This document shows positions 58,611 to 64,000 of a DNA stretch of 64,000 bases, one piece after another. Positions within the stretch are counted from its first letter, which is position 1. Each line of letters starts with the position of its first letter. The stretch is from Anaspis maculata. Taxonomy: Eukaryota; Arthropoda; Insecta; Coleoptera; Scraptiidae. The notes beneath the pieces are model-generated. The model made no database searches, was not told the origin of the DNA, and saw only the letters and a list, made by a program, of their open reading frames with translations. The stretch is taken from contig OX421964.1 of assembly GCA_949128115.1 (NCBI GenBank), forward strand, positions 30,062,177 to 30,126,176, written 5' to 3'. A program made the position numbers and the translations under genes.

Positions 58611-61600
58611 ATGGAACTATTGTTTTTTAATGTGCACGGGTATAAAAATTTATTGGACTACATGAAAAACAATGCTTCTGATGGGTTGCCGGAGGTCGTG
58701 TGTGTGTGTGAAACTTGGCTCACTAGCGATGCTGTGAGCGACGATTGCATGGCAATGTATAACATTATAGCATCACCGGCGTTGCGTGATAAATCAGCGG
58801 GAAGAGCGAGTGGTGGCTTGTTGTTGTTGACGAAAAAGTTCTTAAACACACGCCTTATTGATAACACACCCTGGTGGATTTCTTGTCTTGTTTCTTATCT
58901 GAATTACGAATTTATTGTTTTTAATGTTTATTTTAAACCTGTATTAAATATCGAGTTTATTCTTGAAAATTTCCAGCTTGTTCTGTCTGAGACTTGCGAA
59001 CGATTCTCTGGAGTTCCATGCTTTATAATGGGAGATTTTAATTGTAGAATGGGTAGCTTTGGAGTTGAGCCGATAGAGGGTTTTTTCGAGGACTCACGTA
59101 TGTTTGGAGCGAGGAAGAGCAACGATCAAGTTTTTAATGCCAGAGGACGGCTGTTAGCGGAGTTTATGGATCTCAATGCATTTTATTTAATCAATGGCAG
59201 AATCGCTGGGGACAGACCTGCTAGATTCACGTATTGTGGGCCTAATGGGCGGAGCGTTATTGACTTGGCATGGTGTTCCACAGTCTCTGCTGATTTGGTT
59301 ACGGATTTGCAGGTGAGGGAGATTCTGACTGGTTCTGATCACTTTCCTGTGTCTTTAACCATAACCTGTCCTTTCCAAATGCCAGGTACATGCTTGCCGA
59401 GAGACACCGAGTCTGGAGTTAGTTCAGTGATTAGGTGGAACGCGGAACTTGCCGTGAATTATAATCTTTTGATGCAGAACTCACCTAATGTACAGTTCAA
59501 CGGTGAAGCGGGAATTGAAGACATGCAGGAAGGTTTGGTAGGTACAATTAGTGAGGTGGCTCAAAATTTGGGTATGCGAAAGACATATAAAAAATCAAAG
59601 TGCAGTTTTTGTCTCTCAAAACCTTGGTTTGATGCCGATTGTCGATTTTCGAAAATTAAACTAAAGATAAAATTAAAAAGAGCTTTCAATGAAAATTGGT
59701 CAGATTCGACAAGAAGCGACTATTTAAACACAAAGAAAGAGCACAATAAATTACTGAGACTGAAAAGATTAAATCATGAAAAGAGCTTACTTGAAAGACT
59801 AGGTGATATCAGGAATTCCAGCCAATTTTGGAGAACAATTAAACTTTTCAGAAGGAGTTCAAATAGAGTTGACTTAGACATAAAGATCTGGGAAACATTT
59901 TATCAGGGGCTATTGAGTCCTGTCTGTTCGGTCACTTCCCTTACTATTTTTTTTGGAGTGACTCACCCATTCTTGGATGCACCCATATCTTTGGATGAAC
60001 TGTGTGCAGCACTTAATTCTTGTCCGAATAACAGATCTCCGGGTATTGACGGAATATCATATGAATTTTATAAGAACTTGCCGCAAAACTGGTTATTGTA
60101 TTTGTGTAGTCTTTTTAATTCCATTCTTGATTCTGAGATAATGCCAACTTCTTGGACCAGTGCAATTCTAATCATGCTACACAAAAAGGGTGCATATGAG
60201 GACCCCAACAACTACAGAGGGATTGCCTTACTGAATAATATCCTGAAGATTTTTACTCAGATTTTGCATTCAAGGCTTAGTGAGTGGGCGGAGTCTAACG
60301 AAATAATACCCGAACATCAGTCGGGTTTTCGTAGGGGACGAGGATGTATGGACAATGTTTTCACCCTCACTAGCATCATTCAGTTACATATTCGTCGGAA
60401 GTCGCAGTGTGTTTTTGCCGCATTCGTCGATTTTACTAGAGCATTTGATTCTGTAAATCATGACTTACTATGGGAAAAATTGCATAGCTTGGGGGTCAGC
60501 ACTAAATTTATTAGGCTACTGAGACAACTGTATTGTAATGCTTCATTTCAAGTTAAAACTGTCAATGGAATTTCCAGGAGCTTTCCCGTTAGAGAAGGGG
60601 TATTGCAGGGCGAGATCCTTAGCCCTTTGCTGTTTTCATTATTTCTGGCTGACTTGGATGAGTACTTTAGGGCCGCGGGTTCAATTGGCCTTTCTATAAA
60701 CAAAGAAGTGGACGTGGTACTATTACTTTACGCCGATGATCTGGTCATTTTGGGTCATTCGGAAATGGACTTACAAAGAAAACTAAATATCCTAGAAAGG
60801 TACACTTCAACAAACTCTTTGAAGGTGAACATCAGAAAAACTAAAATTATGCATTTCAGAAGAGGAGGAAGACCGTCCGACTTTAGGTTTCGGTATCAAA
60901 ACACAGACTTGGAGATGGTTAATAAGTTTGCTTATCTGGGTGTCACTCTATCCTCATCCTCACTTTTTGCGGAGATGGCTAAGACTACTCTGATCAGGGC
61001 TAAACAGGCAATTGGCTCCGTATTGTCAATTATGATCAAGTCAAAGCTTAGTAAATGGGACGTTAGAAAACACTTATTTGAGACTTTGGTCGTGTCTGTT
61101 TTATCCTACTGTCTGCCACTTTGGGGTACGAGATATGCGGATGTAGTAGAGAGGGCGCAAGTATACTTCTACAAACGTTTATTACTTTTACCGATTTCTA
61201 CGCCTGATTGCTATATTCGCTCAGAGTTTGGTTGTGTACACTTGAGCTTCATCATCTTCAAGAATTGTTTAAGTTGGATAATTAAATTGCTGTCTATGGA
61301 TTCAAATAGACTTCCTAGAATATGTTTTGATAGATTGTGTCAACAGTATAAAACAGATGAGGGTAAATATAATTGGGTCACGCAGGTATACAAGTTTCTC
61401 GATAAAATAGAATGCCAAACCGATCTTCAGACTCTGTCGCGTTACGACTGTTCTCTGTACCTAGAAAAATATAAATCGTACCTGTATACAATGAACAATG
61501 AACATCTGACTGCTTCGCGATATTCTCCGTTTTCGGCTATGACAATGCCTCGCTCAGATTTCTCCATTACCCCCAAGTACCTTCACCTCGACATCTCCAT

Positions 61601-61916
61601 CAGAATTATAAGAATCTTAGCTCAAATTCGTTTATGTTGTAAGAAGAAGTACAGATTTACTTATAATGGTGTCTCATACCAAGTCAATGCGGAGGAACTC
61701 TGCACAATTTGTAATTTGGGAAGTTTGGAGACGCTGGAACATCTTTTCTTTGAGTGCCCCTTGTACGTGGGTCTGCGGGGCGGGCTTTTGGGTGAAGTAT
61801 CGGACATGGGCGGACTGTACAGTCACATTGATGGCATTTCTGCTTCCGGGGCAAAGAGATTGGTAAGCTTCGTCACTGGTGTCCTTAGCTTGCGAGCCTT
61901 CGCTCTAAACGAATAG
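58611..61916 (+). CDS. LINE ORF2: endonuclease and reverse transcriptase (1,101 aa)
   Basis: Nicks target DNA and copies the element RNA at the nick. The APE endonuclease spans residues 1-250, with NVHG (7-10), the catalytic Glu in CETWL (34), GDFN (141-144), FTY (206-208), IDLAW (217-221) and SDH (242-244), all intact. The reverse transcriptase spans about 475-785: SPGIDGIS, LHKKG, NYRGIALL, SGFRRGRG, motif A FVDFTRAFD (605-613), motif B QGEILSP (666-672), motif C YADD (707-710), and FAYLG. The C-terminus has a CCHC finger (Cys1031, Cys1034, His1044, Cys1049). I chose the ATG at 58,611 because the endonuclease begins there. The frame is open from 58,497, overlapping ORF1 by 49 bases, so an upstream start or termination-reinitiation is possible. 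Confidence 0.93.
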   Translation: MELLFFNVHGYKNLLDYMKNNASDGLPEVVCVCETWLTSDAVSDDCMAMYNIIASPALRDKSAGRASGGLLLLTKKFLNTRLIDNTPWWISCLVSYLNYEFIVFNVYFKPVLNIEFILENFQLVLSETCERFSGVPCFIMGDFNCRMGSFGVEPIEGFFEDSRMFGARKSNDQVFNARGRLLAEFMDLNAFYLINGRIAGDRPARFTYCGPNGRSVIDLAWCSTVSADLVTDLQVREILTGSDHFPVSLTITCPFQMPGTCLPRDTESGVSSVIRWNAELAVNYNLLMQNSPNVQFNGEAGIEDMQEGLVGTISEVAQNLGMRKTYKKSKCSFCLSKPWFDADCRFSKIKLKIKLKRAFNENWSDSTRSDYLNTKKEHNKLLRLKRLNHEKSLLERLGDIRNSSQFWRTIKLFRRSSNRVDLDIKIWETFYQGLLSPVCSVTSLTIFFGVTHPFLDAPISLDELCAALNSCPNNRSPGIDGISYEFYKNLPQNWLLYLCSLFNSILDSEIMPTSWTSAILIMLHKKGAYEDPNNYRGIALLNNILKIFTQILHSRLSEWAESNEIIPEHQSGFRRGRGCMDNVFTLTSIIQLHIRRKSQCVFAAFVDFTRAFDSVNHDLLWEKLHSLGVSTKFIRLLRQLYCNASFQVKTVNGISRSFPVREGVLQGEILSPLLFSLFLADLDEYFRAAGSIGLSINKEVDVVLLLYADDLVILGHSEMDLQRKLNILERYTSTNSLKVNIRKTKIMHFRRGGRPSDFRFRYQNTDLEMVNKFAYLGVTLSSSSLFAEMAKTTLIRAKQAIGSVLSIMIKSKLSKWDVRKHLFETLVVSVLSYCLPLWGTRYADVVERAQVYFYKRLLLLPISTPDCYIRSEFGCVHLSFIIFKNCLSWIIKLLSMDSNRLPRICFDRLCQQYKTDEGKYNWVTQVYKFLDKIECQTDLQTLSRYDCSLYLEKYKSYLYTMNNEHLTASRYSPFSAMTMPRSDFSITPKYLHLDISIRIIRILAQIRLCCKKKYRFTYNGVSYQVNAEELCTICNLGSLETLEHLFFECPLYVGLRGGLLGEVSDMGGLYSHIDGISASGAKRLVSFVTGVLSLRAFALNE

Positions 61917-62172
61917 GGGGTATTTTTTTATTCATTGTTATTTATTTTGTATTCTTTATTTTGCCTTATTCTGTCCGCACATAAATATTTTGCATATTGT
62001 ATCATTTTGGCTTTGTTTGAGTTAGAGTTTTTCTTATTTATGTTACTTATCATATTACTTTGTGTTTAGTTGATCCGATTGTCTCAATACTTCCAGGTTG
62101 TTAATTTTCTTTTTTTATTTTGGGTTGCAGAGTCCACACTCTTGCTATAGAACTGTACATAGTTTTTGTAAG

Positions 62173-62206
62173 CAATAAATATTATTTATTTATTTATTTA
62201 TTTAGC
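62173..62206 (+). repeat. TTTA tail of the LINE
   Basis: AATAAATATT is followed by five TTTA units; the tail abuts the 3' target duplication. Confidence 0.9.
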
Positions 62207-62221
62207 AGTATTTATGCAAAT

Positions 62222-63924
62222 CAAATCTGGGCGAACATCTCACGCGAATTTTTTTTCCATGGAATAAAATATTTAACCTTTTTTGCACGACAAGGAGTTT
62301 ATAAGCATAAGGTTGAGTTTCCCAAAAAGAACCCCTTGAGCAATGCAAAGAAAATTCAGTGTCGTTTCGAAAACACTTCAAGATAGAAAGGAACATAACA
62401 TCATTTTTGCAGGCTGTTTGATTAGAGGCTCATTGCAACAAACTGTATACATACCTGATTATAGGTGGAGTTGCGTGAAGTTATATAACTCAACGTGAAG
62501 GAGAGCTGCTGTATAAGTCTGTAAGTCCCAAACTACACCACCGGCCGGATAAAAAATTAATGGAATGTATACACTCAATTGTTTTGTAAATTATTTGATC
62601 GATAATTGAAATAATGGCTATAAATTCGAAAGACCAAGACAAAACTCAGTAAACAACAATCTCTCTCTCTATGTACAGTTAGATAATCGAAATTTCTCTT
62701 CGTACCAAAAAATGAAAAATGGGCAAGAAGGAAGAAAGGGTTGAAATCAAAACTCGACGAAGAATTAATTAATTATGCCGGGAATTAAACTCAAGTGCGT
62801 TAGGGAACGGGTTCAACAATAGTTCTGAAGATAAGGAAGAATGCGAAACGGAACTAATATGGAAGGGTTGAACTAATTCGTCGTAGGGTTTTCGCACGTA
62901 ATTAGGGTGTATTTTCTTGCAGAAGCCGAATGTAAACTTAACTGATTCCTAACGCTAGCTGATGCCAGCACGTCTGGAAATTATGTAATGAACAATTAAA
63001 GTTGAATTAACTTGAAATAAAGGTGAGGTGTGGTTAAATGACTTTGTTTAACACTTGTTCAAATCATCCTCTTTTAAAGAACGTGAGGTTACTATAGTTT
63101 GATTGAGGTATTGGCGCGACGTGAAGTTGAGGTAGGTGGAAAATTGATTTAAATGACTTAGGTAAATGTAATTGAAATCTACGGCACAACAAAACATGAT
63201 GTAGGGGCAAACTAGACGTATCACAGCTAATCAAAATAATTTAGGGAAAGGGGGTTTCTCACAACACTGACCTAGAGTCTAACGGCGTTTTCAAATCACC
63301 AGAATCGAACTAGTTCAGCTCTGAATGGACATGCGCAGTTCGTCAAACCAATTTTTTGCAGGTTCGTTTGACTTGCGCATGTGCGAAGTGTATATACACC
63401 CAATGCAGGGTATTTTCTCGGTTCAGTCAAATTTTTCATGATTGAAATTGTGTAATGATATTGAAATTATGCGTGTATACACTCCGCGCATGCTATGTAG
63501 GAACCTAATTGCCCCGGTCGAGAGTGGAGCGAAGCATCACAGAAGAAAAATTCTGATGACGTTTCAGGACCCACTCCACGTTCAATCGCACGCGGTACTC
63601 CCAAAGAACGGTTTCGGGTATGTTTTGCTGGGAACTGATGAGCGGTTTGGTGGGAGTCCTAGCACCTTCACCTTTCAGGAGCCCCCGAGCCCCCTTCCGG
63701 TGAAAATTCGGCGTGGCTCCACCTCTTATCTGAAAGAGAGGCTCATTCCAAATAGGAGTAGGTGTACCAAATTTCATGCTTTCATCACCATTTGCAAGGT
63801 CCATCCCGATTCTGGCTCCTAGCGCCCGCACATAGCCAAATAAACGGAGGTTGAGGTTCAACAAGGGATTCTTGTGATTTTTTTGACAATTTGTCTTCTA
63901 AAATAGCTCAACACTGTGGTTTAT
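62222..63924. other. No gene recognised
   Basis: AT-rich unique sequence with a short CT run at 62,661. At 63,442-63,864 open frames of 126 (+) and 119 (-) codons overlap. The minus one contains MKFGTPTPIWNE and RGGATPNFHRK stretches that look like a dispersed repeat rather than a gene, but I cannot name it. Confidence 0.4.
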
Positions 63925-64000
63925 ATTTGTATTCAGAATAAAAAAACTACATCGATGGCAATTAGAATACACAGGGTGTGGTATCAACAAAAGAAGTTTT
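63925..64000 (-). repeat. Inverted copy of an element end also present at 56.7 kb
   Basis: GTATTCAGAATAAAAAAACT followed by ACAT, a diverged stretch and ACAGGGTGTGGTATCAAC. It matches the reverse complement of 56,685-56,762. The window ends within it, so the outer boundary is unknown. Confidence 0.6.

Larger units (their letters stand above)
57491..62202 (+). mobile_element. Full-length non-LTR retrotransposon (LINE) with 19-bp TSD
   Basis: The 4,712-bp insertion is bounded by a perfect 19-bp direct duplication, TAGCAGTATTTATGCAAAT (57,472-57,490 and 62,203-62,221). It has a 308-bp 5' UTR, two intact overlapping or adjacent frames, a 286-bp 3' UTR with AATAAA at about 62,174, and a (TTTA)n tail of about 20 bases. 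Both frames are free of stops, so it is recent and possibly still active. The APE-type endonuclease and C-terminal CCHC place it among the APE-bearing LINE groups. The clade (CR1, Jockey or an L1-like arthropod lineage) is not certain; no RNase H domain is seen. Confidence 0.95.

Overview
This is a 64 kb window of AT-rich eukaryotic nuclear DNA, most likely from an arthropod and probably an insect. I infer this from the non-LTR, BEL/Pao, Ty3/gypsy, hAT, P/THAP and Penelope-type fragments, and from the many short palindromic elements ending in CAGGGTG next to TA. A hemipteran is possible but cannot be shown from sequence alone. I find no convincing intact host gene, tRNA, rRNA or CRISPR array. 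Nearly every short open frame looks like chance or sits inside a repeat. The window reads as a transposon graveyard, intergenic or deep intronic, with one apparently intact element.

The best feature is a full-length non-LTR retrotransposon at 57,491-62,202 (+). It has an intact ORF1 (coiled coil plus nucleic-acid-binding region), an intact ORF2 (APE endonuclease, reverse transcriptase, C-terminal CCHC), a (TTTA)n tail and a perfect 19-bp target-site duplication.

Layout: 0.5-0.7 kb, a microsatellite-rich tail. 2.15-2.42 kb, a possible solo LTR. 4.11-6.01 kb, a hAT-type element with a perfect 8-bp duplication. 7.6-8.8 kb, nested short inverted-repeat elements. 11-15.5 kb, a dense nest of palindromic elements: three CAGGGTG/TA foldbacks or pieces, two TTAA-flanked families and three 150-bp copies. 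19.5-23.5 kb, a decayed P-like element with a broken THAP domain. 28.2 kb, a duplicated tRNA-His-type primer binding site. 29.3-31.1 kb, a tandem array whose unit is a piece of BEL/Pao reverse transcriptase containing the YVDD active site, split by a TTAA element. 33.25-35.3 kb, a 2-kb element dense in ACGTT motifs, holding a nested 900-bp element. 38.8-39.7 kb, a foldback. 41.1-42.7 kb, a LINE relic split by a 1.2-kb foldback with a perfect 9-bp duplication. 43.65-45.85 kb, nested inverted repeats enclosing a divergent pair of hammerhead-ribozyme-like cores. 48.9-50.7 kb, a 1.7-kb palindrome carrying a 243-bp element in one arm. 51.2-51.9 kb, a gypsy reverse transcriptase relic. 55.6-56.7 kb, foldbacks. 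57.5-62.2 kb, the intact LINE.

Apart from the LINE's two proteins, nothing here suggests a working pathway. The value of the window lies in its nested insertions, several of which can be dated relative to each other because an uninterrupted copy of the target is also present.
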